A DNA stretch of 64,000 bases from Clostridia bacterium (lineage in GTDB: Bacteria; Bacillota; Clostridia; Christensenellales; CAG-138), in assembly GCA_017545535.1 (NCBI GenBank), contig JAFWMS010000014.1, positions 20,742 to 84,741 of the forward strand. The letters run 5' to 3'. Every line of letters begins with the position of its first letter. Within the stretch, counting starts at the first letter, position 1. The notes beneath the pieces were generated by a model that saw nothing but the letters and a program-made list of their open reading frames with translations, was not told where the DNA came from and searched no databases. The position numbers and the translations under genes are program-made. Shown here piece by piece: positions 24,288 to 33,554 of this stretch.

Positions 24288-26975
24288 TCACTTGCTCTTC
24301 AGCAGCACCGCGGTCTTGCCCTCCACGGTGAGGGTGCCGGTGAAATCGCCGGCGGCGCCCCAAAGGGCCGTCCACTCGCCCTCCGGGAGGGCGGCGGTCA
24401 TAGGCTGCTCGCTGGGATTGGCCACCAGATAGCCCACCAGATGCCCGTCCAGGGTATAGCTGGCGGCGATGGCGTTGTCCTCCAAAACCTCGCCGGTCAC
24501 GGCGCCGTCATACAGCCAGGGGTTGGCCTTCCGAAGGGCGATGAGGTCCTTGTAATAGAGCATCATGGCATAGGCGTCGCCGTCGGGAGTCAGGGCCTCC
24601 CAGTCGATGTTGTTCACCGCGTCGGAGGAGTTGTAGCTGTTGTGGTCGCCGCCCTTGGTGCGCAGCATCTCCTCCCCCGCCAGGAAGAAGGGCGTGCCCT
24701 TGCTCATGAGGATGATGGAGGCGCCCAGACGGTTCATGGCCAGCTTCTGTTCGTCGGTCAGCTTGGGCTCCACGTTCGAAAGGATGTCCCACAGGGTCCT
24801 GTTGTCGTGGCAGGACATGTAGTTGATCATCAACGCGTCGTCCACCTTCCAGCCAGCGCCTGCGGCGTGGTCACCGCCGGTGACGCCGAAGAGGACCTGG
24901 TTGGCGGTGGTCTTGGAGGCGTTGGTGCTGATCCAGCCCTTGGCCTTATTATCGAAGACGCTGCCCTTCAAGCCGTCGCGGATGGCGTCGTTGAACACGG
25001 CCACGCCGCCGATGGCCCCCTCCGAGGCCTTGACCTCCCGGATGTTGGCCTGGACGGCCCGCCGATTCTCCTTGAGGGTGGAGGTGCCGCCGGTCCAGCC
25101 CTCGCCGTAGAGGATGGCCTGGGGGTTGATCCTGTGGACGGCCCTCTCGATGGCCTGCATGGTATCCACGTCATGGAGGCCCATGAGATCGAAGCGGAAG
25201 CCGTCGATATGGTATTCCGTCTGCCAGTAGACCACGGAGTCCACCATGTACTTGCGGAACATGCGGCGCTCGGAGGCGGTCTCGTTGCCGCAGCCGCTGC
25301 CGTTGGAGGCGTCGCCGGTGTTGGTGAAGCGGTAGTAGTAGTAGGGCACGATCCTGTTCAGACAGGAATCCAGGGAATAGGTGTGGTTGTACACCACGTC
25401 CATGACCACGGCGAAGCCGTTTTCATGAAGGGACTGGACCATCTGCTTGAACTCGTTCACCCGCACCTCGCCGTGATAGGGATCGGTGGAGTAGCTGCCC
25501 TCCGGGGCGTTGTAGTTCTTCGGGTCGTACCCCCAGTTGAACTGGGTACAGGTGGTCTCGTCCACGGTGGCGTAGTCGTAGACCGGCTGCAGGTGCACGT
25601 GGGTCACGCCCAGCTCCTTCAAATAGTCCATGCCCACGGGCAGGCCCGCCCCGTTGGTGAGGCCCGTCTCCGTGAAGGCCAGGTACTTGCCGGGATACTG
25701 GGAGGAGGCGATCTTGTTGGAGAAGTCGCGGACGTGGACCTCCCAGATGACGGCGTCCCGATAGGAGGTGAGGCCCAGGTCGAAGGTCTCGTCCCTAAAG
25801 CCCTCGGGGTCCGTGGAAAGTAGGTCGATGACCATGCCCCGATCCCCGTTGACGCCCACGGCCCGGGCGTAGGGGTCCACCGCCTCCTGGGTGCCCACCG
25901 CCGTGGTGACGGTGTAGGTGTAATAGGTGCCGTGGCCGCAGGGATAGTCCGCCGTCCACACGCCCTGATTGGCCCGGGTCATGTCCACGGTGGCGAAGGC
26001 CTCGCCCCCGTTCCCCGCTTCGAACAGGTTCAAAACCACCTGGCTGGCCGTGGGGGCCCAGACCTTGAAGGTGGTGGAATCCTCATGGATGATCGCGCCC
26101 AGATCGTCCCCGGCGTAGGTATACTTGGCCTCAAAGGCGGGGCTGTCGAAGATGGCCGTGGGCACCGCCACCTTTTCGCCGTAGCCCTCGATGGACACGG
26201 CGCAGACCCCGGAGATGTCCAGGGGCTCCTTGGTGGTGATGACGCCGGTGACCACGTTGTTGTTGAGACTGGAGAGCTTCTCCACCGCCACAGGCTGGCC
26301 GTTCACCACGACCGACACCTGATCCAGGGAGGTGAGGCGGGCCGCCGGCTCCAGGGTGTACTTGATCTGGTTCTCCGCCACGATCCCCGCGAACTTGAAA
26401 TTCATCTTCTGCTCCAGATTCATGCCGCCGTCCTCGCTGTAGTAGATGGTCTCCTCGCCGGATTTGAGGAAGATGGACACGTCGCCGCCCTCCATCTTCA
26501 CGAACCGGTCCCCGTCAAAGTCCTTGGTGGCCGTGCCCCAGCTGGTGCTGCCCAGATCGGAGACGCCGGTGCGGACGATGAAGCCCACCTCCTCCACGTC
26601 TTCGGGCACGTTGACGACCACCTTGGCCCCGTAGGCGCAGGGGTGCATGGGATAGCTGCGACCGTCTTTGCCCAGGAACCAGATCCACATGTCGCTGGCG
26701 TCAAAATCGATGGCGTCCTTGGTCCAGTAGATGGACAGCTGGTTGCAGCCCGGCTCCCGCTCCAGCTCATACTCCGCCGCCGGGGCGGGCTCCGGCGCAG
26801 GCTCCTCGGTGGGCGCCGCCGTTGGTTCCGCCGTGGGGGCCTCGGTAGGCTCCGGCGCGGGGGCTTCCGTGGCCGCGGGAGCTTCCGTAGGCGCCGCCGT
26901 AGCCGTTTTAGCGGGGGCGCAGGCCGTGAAGACGAGCAGCGCCGCCAGCAGCAGGGCAAAGATATGCTTTTTCAT
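24288..26975 (-). CDS. pulA: Type I pullulanase, secreted lipoprotein (GH13_14-like)
   Basis: An 895-residue protein. It starts with a signal peptide ending FTAC-A, a plausible lipobox, then an Ala/Pro/Glu-rich spacer (to ~70). A starch-binding/PUD-type domain (CNQLSIYWTKDAIDF) and a CBM48-like N domain precede the GH13 barrel. Catalytic regions are clear: DVVYNHTY (region I), GFRFDLMG (nucleophile Asp), YGEGWTGG (acid/base Glu) and NYMSCHDN (transition-state Asp). YNAPEGSY is the pullulanase region. It cuts alpha-1,6 branches of starch or pullulan at the cell surface. It has its own promoter and stands alone. Confidence 0.9.
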   Translation of the reverse strand: MKKHIFALLLAALLVFTACAPAKTATAAPTEAPAATEAPAPEPTEAPTAEPTAAPTEEPAPEPAPAAEYELEREPGCNQLSIYWTKDAIDFDASDMWIWFLGKDGRSYPMHPCAYGAKVVVNVPEDVEEVGFIVRTGVSDLGSTSWGTATKDFDGDRFVKMEGGDVSIFLKSGEETIYYSEDGGMNLEQKMNFKFAGIVAENQIKYTLEPAARLTSLDQVSVVVNGQPVAVEKLSSLNNNVVTGVITTKEPLDISGVCAVSIEGYGEKVAVPTAIFDSPAFEAKYTYAGDDLGAIIHEDSTTFKVWAPTASQVVLNLFEAGNGGEAFATVDMTRANQGVWTADYPCGHGTYYTYTVTTAVGTQEAVDPYARAVGVNGDRGMVIDLLSTDPEGFRDETFDLGLTSYRDAVIWEVHVRDFSNKIASSQYPGKYLAFTETGLTNGAGLPVGMDYLKELGVTHVHLQPVYDYATVDETTCTQFNWGYDPKNYNAPEGSYSTDPYHGEVRVNEFKQMVQSLHENGFAVVMDVVYNHTYSLDSCLNRIVPYYYYRFTNTGDASNGSGCGNETASERRMFRKYMVDSVVYWQTEYHIDGFRFDLMGLHDVDTMQAIERAVHRINPQAILYGEGWTGGTSTLKENRRAVQANIREVKASEGAIGGVAVFNDAIRDGLKGSVFDNKAKGWISTNASKTTANQVLFGVTGGDHAAGAGWKVDDALMINYMSCHDNRTLWDILSNVEPKLTDEQKLAMNRLGASIILMSKGTPFFLAGEEMLRTKGGDHNSYNSSDAVNNIDWEALTPDGDAYAMMLYYKDLIALRKANPWLYDGAVTGEVLEDNAIAASYTLDGHLVGYLVANPSEQPMTAALPEGEWTALWGAAGDFTGTLTVEGKTAVLLKSK

Positions 26976-27018
26976 AGTACTCTCCTTATGGTATCGGGAC
27001 TCCCCATACTATATATAA

Positions 27019-27047
27019 AGTGTAGCACCCTTCCCATGGAAAATCAA
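27019..27047 (-). promoter_or_regulatory. Promoter of the pullulanase gene
   Basis: Minus strand TTGATT (27042-27047), 17-base spacer, TACACT (27019-27024). The -35 overlaps the last codons of the upstream pgsW gene. Confidence 0.5.
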
Positions 27048-28138
27048 CAGGCAGGGTCCGTTCCCTTCCGCCGGAACAGGACTTCGACGGCCACGGTGGC
27101 GACAAGGGCCAAACCAAACGACGCGGCGACGGCCCAGCGGGCGTAGCTCCGGTGATAATACACCCCGGAGGTCCCCACCTGCGGCACGGTCACGGGATCG
27201 TAGGGGATGCCGGTCTCGGCGCATAGCTGCTTGATGTTCAAAAAATGGATGGTGGGCACGCCCAGGCTCAGATACCGCTCCACCAGGCCGCTTTTGGGGC
27301 CGATCCGGGGGTCGGCCTCGGGCAAAAGCCCCTGACCGAAGCTGACGGCGGCGTCGGTGTCCCCCATGCCCAGGATGTTGCCGCCCACGTTGACGAAGGC
27401 CACGATGTCCCCCATGCGGGCCATGCGATCCAGCACGTCCGCTTCATAGCCCTGGTCGTAGGCGGTCAGGGTCAGTCCTTCCCCGGGGAGCCGTTCCTTC
27501 AGAGCCTCTATCTCGCGGATGTCCTCTTCTTCCTCCAACAGGTAGGCCATCATGTTCTCCCCCGCGTCCCCGTCGCCGCCCATGGTGATGAGATCCGGCA
27601 GAGTGGACAGCAGGCCCGCCTCATGCGCGGTGAGGATCATCTCCGGCAGCACGTATCCCGGCAGATTGGCCCCCAGATTGGAGGAACCCACGGACACGCT
27701 GTAGGAGATCTCCAGGCCCATGACCTCCGCCGCGCACAGGACCGCCAGATCGATCCCCGGGAAGGAGGCCGAGAAGCAGGCGCCGATCCTGTCCCCGGGC
27801 CGGGCGCCGGCGTCATGGAGGAGGCGGACGGTCAGCGCCGCAAAGTCGGGCAGCTGGCTGGTGCGCTTGGCCTCCTCGCTGCCCAAAGAGGTGGTGATGG
27901 GCGAAAGATAGGTGCCCATGAGCCCCAAGCCCAGGGTATCCTCCGGGGCCAGCTCGAACCCGCGACGCAGCCGCTCCTCCCGAACGGCGGCCACCACCTG
28001 CTGATGGAGCCGGGCCGCGGCCTCCATCTCGTCCCCATAGGGGAGCCGGACCCGATGGCCGGCCAGATAGATCGTCAAAACGGAGGTCATCAGCAGCAGC
28101 GCCACCAAGCCGTGGCACAGGAGCTTGCGGCGCTTCAT
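27044..28138 (-). CDS. pgsW: Poly-gamma-glutamate system protein, copy 1 (PgsW-like)
   Basis: A 364-residue protein with membrane helices at both ends (~8-26 and ~335-355). The extracytoplasmic middle contains PGDRIGACFSASFPGIDLAVL, AAEVMGLEISYSVSVGSSNLGAN and FVNVGGNILGMGD, which match the poly-gamma-glutamate system protein family. It overlaps copy 2 by four bases, and AAGGAGG precedes the chosen ATG at 28138. It is likely involved in assembly or export of PGA at the membrane; no catalytic residue is known to me. Confidence 0.75.
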   Translation of the reverse strand: MKRRKLLCHGLVALLLMTSVLTIYLAGHRVRLPYGDEMEAAARLHQQVVAAVREERLRRGFELAPEDTLGLGLMGTYLSPITTSLGSEEAKRTSQLPDFAALTVRLLHDAGARPGDRIGACFSASFPGIDLAVLCAAEVMGLEISYSVSVGSSNLGANLPGYVLPEMILTAHEAGLLSTLPDLITMGGDGDAGENMMAYLLEEEEDIREIEALKERLPGEGLTLTAYDQGYEADVLDRMARMGDIVAFVNVGGNILGMGDTDAAVSFGQGLLPEADPRIGPKSGLVERYLSLGVPTIHFLNIKQLCAETGIPYDPVTVPQVGTSGVYYHRSYARWAVAASFGLALVATVAVEVLFRRKGTDPAC

Positions 28139-29217
28139 ACCTTCCGCCTCCTTCCGCTGGTAAACACCCACATTCCCACCACGACAGTCAAAAGGGCAGG
28201 GACGACCAGGACGATCCAGGAGCTGTCCTCCCCATAGTACATGGCCGCCGCGCCGATCTCGGGCAGGGTCTGGGGATCGAAGGGGATGCCGCTCTGCTCA
28301 CAGAGGGCTCGCACGTTCAGCAGATGGATGGTTGGAATGCCCTTGGCAAGATACCGCTCCGTGAGGCCGCTGTTGTCGCTGATAGAAAGAGGCTGCCGCT
28401 TCAGCAGGCCGCTGCCCACGGAAAGCATGACGGTGTTGTCCTCATGGCCCAGCCCCAAGCCGTTGCCGCCGACGTTCACGAAGGCCTTGATATCCCCGTA
28501 TGCTTCCTCATGGAGGGCGATGTCCTGCCGGAAGCTTTCGATGGTGGCCGGAGCAAGGCCCGCCTCCACAAGGCGCGCCTTCAGGGCCTCCACAGCCGCT
28601 ATGTCCTCCTCTTCCTCCAGCACATAGGCCATCATGTTATAGCCCATGTCCCCGCCGCCGCCCATGGTGACCAGCACCGGCAGCCGGGAGATAAGGCCCT
28701 CGTCATAGAGGGTCTTGACCATCTCGGGAAAGGCGTATTCCGGGTTGTTGGCCCCGTATTTGGAGGAGCCCACGGAGGTAGAGTAGCGGATGTCCAGGCC
28801 CATGACCTCTGCCGCGCAGAGGACCGCCAAATTGAGCCCCGGATAGGAGCCCGAGAGGTTGGCGCCCACCGGGTCCCCGGCCTTGAGCCCCGCCTCGGAA
28901 AAGTAGCGGACGCACAGGGCGGCAAAGTCGGGGAGCTGACTGGTGCGCTTCTCCTCCAGCCCCGCGGCGGTGGTCATGATGGCCGTAAAGTCATAGCCCA
29001 TAAGGCCGATGCCCAAAGTATCCTCCTCCGCCAGAGCCACCCCTCGCCGAGCCTTCTCCTCTCGGATGAGGGCCGCCGCCTGGGTATGGAGCCGGGCCGC
29101 CGCCGCCATCCTGTCCGCATAGGGTAGCCGCCGCCGGCAACCCGCCAGGGAGTCGATTCCCAAGAGAAAGGCGAGGATAAAACAGATCAAGGATAGGTTG
29201 TGGCGCTTTCCCCTCAT
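28135..29217 (-). CDS. pgsW: Poly-gamma-glutamate system protein, copy 2 (PgsW-like)
   Basis: A 360-residue paralogue of the next gene with the same plan: an N-terminal helix, PVGANLSGSYPGLNLAVL, AAEVMGLDIRYSTSVGSSKYGAN, FVNVGGNGLGLG, and a C-terminal helix (VLVVPALLTVVVGMWVF). Start 29217 overlaps the pgsC stop by ATGA; a longer in-frame start at 29268 runs into pgsC. The two copies are clearly homologous throughout yet differ at many positions, so the duplication is old and both may be needed as different subunits. Confidence 0.75.
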   Translation of the reverse strand: MRGKRHNLSLICFILAFLLGIDSLAGCRRRLPYADRMAAAARLHTQAAALIREEKARRGVALAEEDTLGIGLMGYDFTAIMTTAAGLEEKRTSQLPDFAALCVRYFSEAGLKAGDPVGANLSGSYPGLNLAVLCAAEVMGLDIRYSTSVGSSKYGANNPEYAFPEMVKTLYDEGLISRLPVLVTMGGGGDMGYNMMAYVLEEEEDIAAVEALKARLVEAGLAPATIESFRQDIALHEEAYGDIKAFVNVGGNGLGLGHEDNTVMLSVGSGLLKRQPLSISDNSGLTERYLAKGIPTIHLLNVRALCEQSGIPFDPQTLPEIGAAAMYYGEDSSWIVLVVPALLTVVVGMWVFTSGRRRKV

Positions 29218-29636
29218 AGCATGCCCACCCACAACAAGCACAGGGCGCAGAGGGCAGCCACCGCACACAGGGAGATGCCGGTCTTCACGAAGCCCTGCCG
29301 CTGCAGATCCCGCACCAGCAAGGCCGGGACCAGGTAGCCGATGACCCGGATGCCAAAGGGCAGTACCCCCAGAAGGCCCACCACATAGGTGAGAGCAAAG
29401 CTCAAAACCACGTTCACGGCGAAGAGCCGCCTGCCGTAGAGGATCAGATACCGGCTGAGGAGCTTGTCCAGGCCGTAGACCCCTAGCACCACGACCAGGC
29501 TGTAAGCGATGCGCCAGGGATCGTTGAGGCTCAGCGCAAAGTAGACCGGAGCCACCAGGCCGCCGGTGCTCAGGCCCGTGATCTCGGAATAGAGCACGGC
29601 GATGAGGACGCCCACGATGACGATCTTGCTATACAT
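29214..29636 (-). CDS. pgsC: Poly-gamma-glutamate biosynthesis protein PgsC/CapC
   Basis: A 140-residue membrane protein with four or five helices, matching PgsC/CapC (usual length ~149): VLYSEITGLSTGGLVAPVY near the N-terminus and LGVLPFGIRVIGYLVPALL near residue 100. With PgsB it forms the membrane complex that polymerises glutamate through gamma linkages. Its start overlaps the pgsB stop by eight bases. Confidence 0.85.
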   Translation of the reverse strand: MYSKIVIVGVLIAVLYSEITGLSTGGLVAPVYFALSLNDPWRIAYSLVVVLGVYGLDKLLSRYLILYGRRLFAVNVVLSFALTYVVGLLGVLPFGIRVIGYLVPALLVRDLQRQGFVKTGISLCAVAALCALCLLWVGML

Positions 29637-30795
29637 GCTTCTGCTCCCCTCCTATGTTCACCGGCTGCTCGATAAGCTCCTTTTGAGCCCGCTCTACCAA
29701 TCGCATGCCTTCGTTTTTGATATTTCCAACCGCCAATATCAGGCGGGGCACGTCGCTTGCAAAGGGGATCTCCTCCGCCAGCCGGAAGCCTTTGACCTCC
29801 GCCTCCAGGGCGGCCCGGCGGCACATCCGGGAAAGAGCCCGCTGCTCGTCCCCCAGGAGCCAGATCTGCTTCGGCTCCATCTCCCGGCACAGGCGGACCA
29901 TGTCCAGGGCCCGGGCGGGCCGATCGCCCCGGTTGTTGATGAGGATGACCAGCTCCTCCCCCCCTTCGCCTCGGGTGGTCTCATAGATCATCTTGGTGGA
30001 GCTCACGTCGTTGGCGGAAAGGGCGTTGACAAAGGTCAGGTTTTTGCCCCCGAACACGGACAGGGCGAAGGGATCCCGAACGAAGGACTTGACCCCCTCG
30101 AAGGCGGTTTGCCGGTCCATCCCCAGCCCCTGACAGACAGCCAGAGCCAGGGCCACGTTTTCGGGGAAATCCAGCTTCCTGGCGCCGGGAAGATCCTCCA
30201 ACGACGCCGGGTCGGATATGGTCAGGATGCTGGAAAGCTTCTTTGCCCGGGCAGCCATCCGGTCCGGGAAATCCCGCTCCGCCGTGAAGATGAGCCCCTT
30301 TTCCGGCAGCATCTCCATGAGGCATTCCAAGATCTCCTCCCGGGTGTCCCCCATGACATCCATATGATCGAGACGGGCGTTGGTGATAACGCCCACGTCG
30401 CAGCGAAGCATGTCCCTTCCCGACACCCGCTGATACTCCGGCTGCAGGGCCATGCACTCGATCACCAGGATATCCGCCTTTTCCTGGGCAGCCTTGTGCA
30501 TATATTTGAGCTGCTCCCGGATGTTGGCCGGGGCCTTGCGCTCGATGAGCTCCTGCCGCCCGTCGGGATGGATGGCGATGGGCAGGGTGCCCGTGGTCTT
30601 GCACAGGACCCGGTGCCCTCCGGCAGCAAGCCCGGCCGCGATCATGCGGGTCACAGTGGACTTGCCCCGGGTGCCGTTCACATAGATCACGTGGGCGAGG
30701 GCCTTCCGGTCCCTGCGGGCCTGCAGCGCCTCCCATAGGAGATGCAGGAACAGCAGACAGGACAATATGAGGATTAGCAACTCTGTTCTATCCAT
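29629..30795 (-). CDS. pgsB: Poly-gamma-glutamate synthase PgsB/CapB
   Basis: A 388-residue Mur-ligase-like amide ligase. An N-terminal membrane helix (~5-22) precedes the ATP-binding P-loop GTRGKSTVTRM (residues ~41-51); VIECMALQPEYQ and ITNARLDHMDVMG are conserved PgsB segments for glutamyl-phosphate chemistry. It adds glutamate through its gamma-carboxylate. It is the first gene of pgsB-pgsC-pgsW-pgsW. No Shine-Dalgarno is seen, and the -10 box ends only six bases before the ATG, so the mRNA may be leaderless. No PgsA/CapA exporter is present in the window. Confidence 0.9.
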   Translation of the reverse strand: MDRTELLILILSCLLFLHLLWEALQARRDRKALAHVIYVNGTRGKSTVTRMIAAGLAAGGHRVLCKTTGTLPIAIHPDGRQELIERKAPANIREQLKYMHKAAQEKADILVIECMALQPEYQRVSGRDMLRCDVGVITNARLDHMDVMGDTREEILECLMEMLPEKGLIFTAERDFPDRMAARAKKLSSILTISDPASLEDLPGARKLDFPENVALALAVCQGLGMDRQTAFEGVKSFVRDPFALSVFGGKNLTFVNALSANDVSSTKMIYETTRGEGGEELVILINNRGDRPARALDMVRLCREMEPKQIWLLGDEQRALSRMCRRAALEAEVKGFRLAEEIPFASDVPRLILAVGNIKNEGMRLVERAQKELIEQPVNIGGEQKHV

Positions 30796-30801
30796 GGTTC
30801 C

Positions 30802-30830
30802 ATTGTACTCACCGCGCCCGTCTCTGTCCA
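30802..30830 (-). promoter_or_regulatory. Promoter of the poly-gamma-glutamate operon
   Basis: Minus strand TGGACA (30825-30830), 17-base spacer, TACAAT (30802-30807). The expected start of transcription is at or within a base or two of the pgsB ATG at 30795. Confidence 0.5.
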
Positions 30831-30842
30831 GTTTTTGTATGC

Positions 30843-30878
30843 AAAAAGGACGGCGGATACTCCGTCGTCCTTGTTTTT
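30843..30878. terminator. Bidirectional terminator between the M14 gene and the PGA operon
   Basis: A 12-bp stem AAGGACGGCGGA/TCCGTCGTCCTT with a three-base loop (30846-30872), flanked by A- and T-runs. It ends the long minus-strand Tat/GGT unit. Confidence 0.8.
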
Positions 30879-30889
30879 GGGCGGATCGC

Positions 30890-32029
30890 TTATCTCAGAT
30901 AGAGACCGAGATCATCCGTTTCCACCATTTCATTGTAATCTGGCACGTTGCCGATGATGATGGCGCGGCCGTCGTCGTCCAGGCTGTCGTTATAGGCCTC
31001 GATGAAGGCTGCACAGCCGGCGATGTGCCGGGCAACACGCAGAGACAGGGGGAAGTTGCCCGCGCTGTAGTCCACGTAGAGGAGGCCCAGTTCCTGCGCC
31101 TTCACGTAGCAAGGATCCGCGCCGGTGAGGACCAGCGCTTCGTCCGTGTAGCCGCGGAACCGACCCTGGGAGGGGTTGCCCACCTCAAGCAGCAGGGCGT
31201 AGGTGTCCGTAGCGTCGCCCAGCTCCCGGTGGGTGAGGCCGTGGAGGGTCACGGGCGAGGGCTCAAGACGCATGCTGATGTCCTCCATCTCCAGATTCAG
31301 CACGCCCTCGGCGGCGATGGCCATGGCCCGCTCATGGGCCACACAGGCGTTGTTCACCGCGTATTCGGGGCTGGATTCATGGAGGTCGATCTCCATGTCG
31401 ATCTTCTCGGTGTTGATCATCTTGGTCACGGCATAGGCCACCTGCTCAGAGAGGGTGCCGTACTTCACACCGGGATAGCAGCGGTTCAGGTTCCGGGTCT
31501 CGGAACCGGACAGACCCTGGCCAGAAGGCTTATGGGTGTAGATGTCCGGATCGGGCCACTGATCGATGGGATTCGCGGCGCGGGATCCGAAATGGAAGGT
31601 CCGCACGTCCCCATCGGAGGTGGTGAAGTGGATGTACTGGGGCTGGCCCTCCAGGGGGTCATTGTGGGAGAGGCCGGACATGTTGATCTGGGGGATCACA
31701 TAGACCGTGCCCTTTTCCACCGTGAGCTGCTCCAGCATGACCACGGCGGCCATGTGACCCGCGGGCTCGTTGGCATGGGTGCCGCCCAGGATCAGGATGC
31801 TGCCGCCGGGCTCCTTGCCTTCGAGGACGTAGATATCCACGTTGGCGATGGTGCCCTTCAGGTTTTTGTTGTAGGTGGAGAGCTTATAGGTCCGGGTGAC
31901 GCCGCTGCCCTCGGTCACGATGTCTTCCTGGAAGTGGCGCTTCTGATAGAAGCTGTTGCCGGCGATCGCCGCGCAGACGATGGCGATGGCCAGGATGATG
32001 CAGGTGCTGAGAATACCTTTTTTCTTCAT
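30890..32029 (-). CDS. M14-family deacylase (succinylglutamate desuccinylase/aspartoacylase type), membrane anchored
   Basis: A 379-residue protein with an N-terminal membrane anchor (~5-25). LILGGTHANEPAGH carries the His and Glu zinc ligands and EIDLHESSPEY the second His; LLLEVGNPSQ has a Glu in the expected catalytic region. Relatives cleave N-acyl groups from amino acids such as N-succinylglutamate or N-acetylaspartate. Being exported, it should act outside the membrane. It is the last gene of the Tat/GGT/DctM unit, which fits removal of acyl or glutamyl groups from a compound that is then imported; the substrate is inferred only from context. Confidence 0.75.
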   Translation of the reverse strand: MKKKGILSTCIILAIAIVCAAIAGNSFYQKRHFQEDIVTEGSGVTRTYKLSTYNKNLKGTIANVDIYVLEGKEPGGSILILGGTHANEPAGHMAAVVMLEQLTVEKGTVYVIPQINMSGLSHNDPLEGQPQYIHFTTSDGDVRTFHFGSRAANPIDQWPDPDIYTHKPSGQGLSGSETRNLNRCYPGVKYGTLSEQVAYAVTKMINTEKIDMEIDLHESSPEYAVNNACVAHERAMAIAAEGVLNLEMEDISMRLEPSPVTLHGLTHRELGDATDTYALLLEVGNPSQGRFRGYTDEALVLTGADPCYVKAQELGLLYVDYSAGNFPLSLRVARHIAGCAAFIEAYNDSLDDDGRAIIIGNVPDYNEMVETDDLGLYLR

Positions 32030-32043
32030 CGCTTTGCTCCTCC

Positions 32044-32199
32044 TTATTTGATCATGAAGATCCGAAGGATCAAGCAGACCAGGATCATCGCGCAGCTGAT
32101 CTTATCCACCACCTTGGTTTCCTTGAAGAGCATGTTGTAGAGGACGCTGGCAAAGACCATCACGGCGATGGCAAGATAAATGATCGTAGTGAATGTCAT
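32044..32199 (-). CDS. 51-residue membrane protein of the DctM operon
   Basis: A small frame starting MTFTTIIYLAIAVMVFASVL and ending LVCLILRIFMIK, with two hydrophobic helices (~4-21 and ~37-48) joined by a charged loop (FKETKVVDK). GGAGGA lies at a good distance before the ATG. It fits tightly between the DctM-like permease (13-base gap) and the M14 gene (14-base gap). It could replace the small DctQ-type subunit that a TRAP permease normally needs, though it is far shorter than DctQ (~160 residues). I know no family for it. Confidence 0.65.
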   Translation of the reverse strand: MTFTTIIYLAIAVMVFASVLYNMLFKETKVVDKISCAMILVCLILRIFMIK

Positions 32200-32212
32200 A
32201 GCTGCTTCCTCC

Positions 32213-33499
32213 TTAGAACAGACCGGCGATGAGCTTGGACTTCGCCAGGAAGAACGCAGCCCAGGCCAGCAGGATCACGATGGGAATGATGCACTTCTTC
32301 AGGATCAGCGTGTACTTCTTCACGCCGGTGACCTGCGCGGCAAAGAGACCGGCAAGGGCCGTCGGCGGCATCATGTCGCCCACGGAGGCGATCAGGCTGA
32401 TGGCCGCCAGGACCACCACCGCGTTGCCGCCCAGATAGGAGGCGTAGATGTACGCGAAGGGCACGCCCAGCACGGAGCAGGCGCCGAAGGACGACACCGC
32501 GCCGAACAGGGGGATGCTGGTGCAGGCTACGATCAGCCACAGCACGGAGGGCAGACCGAGACACGTCATGACGATGAGGCCCCGGACGCCGGTGGCGGTC
32601 ATGACCTCGATGAACATGCCGACGCCCATGAGGATGGCCATGACGGGGGTCGCCGTACGGATGGCCTCAGGGACGGTCTTGAGGATGTTGATCTTTTTGC
32701 CGGTGAACAGGCCCACGAAAGCGGACATCAGGAAGATCACGGGCATGCCCAGATCCTCCGTGACCTTCAGGACCTTGAAGAAGATCATGAGGATCACAAG
32801 AGCGATGAAGGGCAGATAGATCTTGAAGCCATACTCCTTGCGGATGGCGTCCTGTTTTTCCAGGGCCGGTTTGAGCTTCTCATAGTCCAGGTTCTTCACC
32901 TTCCGAAGACCCAGCAACAGCACGACGACGATGGCCAGGGGGAAGGTCAATAGAAGCAGGGGACCGGTGAAGCCCACGTAGGGCACGTCGATGCCGGCGC
33001 AGATGATGAGAGCCGCCGTGTTCACAGGCGGGGCGATCATGCCCAGCAGACCGCCCATGGCGATGATGGAACCGGCGGTCACCGCGTCACAGCCCATGAG
33101 CATGAGCACGGGGGCCATGATGGAACCGGCAGACAGCACGGCCGCCGTGGAGGAGCCGGTGATCATGCCCGGGAACATGATGATGAACATGATGAGGATC
33201 AGCAGAATGGCCGGGACCTTATGGAACTTCTCGATGATGAGGCTGGACAGAGCGTCCAGACCGCCGGAGTCTTCGATGACCTTCATGAAGACCATGGCGC
33301 TGGCGATGGTGAGGATGGTGTCCACATAGCCGAACTCGCCCTCCACCATCATGCGAATGGTTTCCGTGCCCAGGCCGCCCTCGATGGCGCCGACCACGGC
33401 CGCCGCCATCATGGACACGCCCACGGGCCACTTCAACGCGAAGCATCCCACCATGAACACGCCCAGCATGAGTACGAATGTAATCACATACGGTGTCAT
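32213..33499 (-). CDS. TRAP-type large permease (DctM-like)
   Basis: A 428-residue protein with about twelve membrane helices of the DctM/ion-transporter superfamily: FPGMITGSSTAAVLSAGSIM and GGLLGMIAPPVNTAALI are the two hairpin substrate-binding segments, with a second half containing SSFGACSVLGVPFAYIY and GDMMPPTALAGLFAA. Normal TRAP systems also have DctQ and a DctP binding protein; neither classical partner is here. Instead a DUF6305-like lipoprotein lies upstream and a 51-residue membrane protein downstream. Likely a Na+-coupled importer of an organic acid or amino-acid derivative. Confidence 0.8.
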   Translation of the reverse strand: MTPYVITFVLMLGVFMVGCFALKWPVGVSMMAAAVVGAIEGGLGTETIRMMVEGEFGYVDTILTIASAMVFMKVIEDSGGLDALSSLIIEKFHKVPAILLILIMFIIMFPGMITGSSTAAVLSAGSIMAPVLMLMGCDAVTAGSIIAMGGLLGMIAPPVNTAALIICAGIDVPYVGFTGPLLLLTFPLAIVVVLLLGLRKVKNLDYEKLKPALEKQDAIRKEYGFKIYLPFIALVILMIFFKVLKVTEDLGMPVIFLMSAFVGLFTGKKINILKTVPEAIRTATPVMAILMGVGMFIEVMTATGVRGLIVMTCLGLPSVLWLIVACTSIPLFGAVSSFGACSVLGVPFAYIYASYLGGNAVVVLAAISLIASVGDMMPPTALAGLFAAQVTGVKKYTLILKKCIIPIVILLAWAAFFLAKSKLIAGLF

Positions 33500-33519
33500 G
33501 TTTCTTCTCCTTTTACGCT

Positions 33520-33544
33520 TGACGCGGGCGTTCGCCCCGCGTCA
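33520..33544 (-). other. Intergenic hairpin between the DUF6305-like and DctM genes
   Basis: Stem TGACGCGGG/CCCGCGTCA with a seven-base loop and no T-run. It can slow decay or read-through rather than stop transcription fully. Confidence 0.55.
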
Positions 33545-33554
33545 GGCGGAAGTT

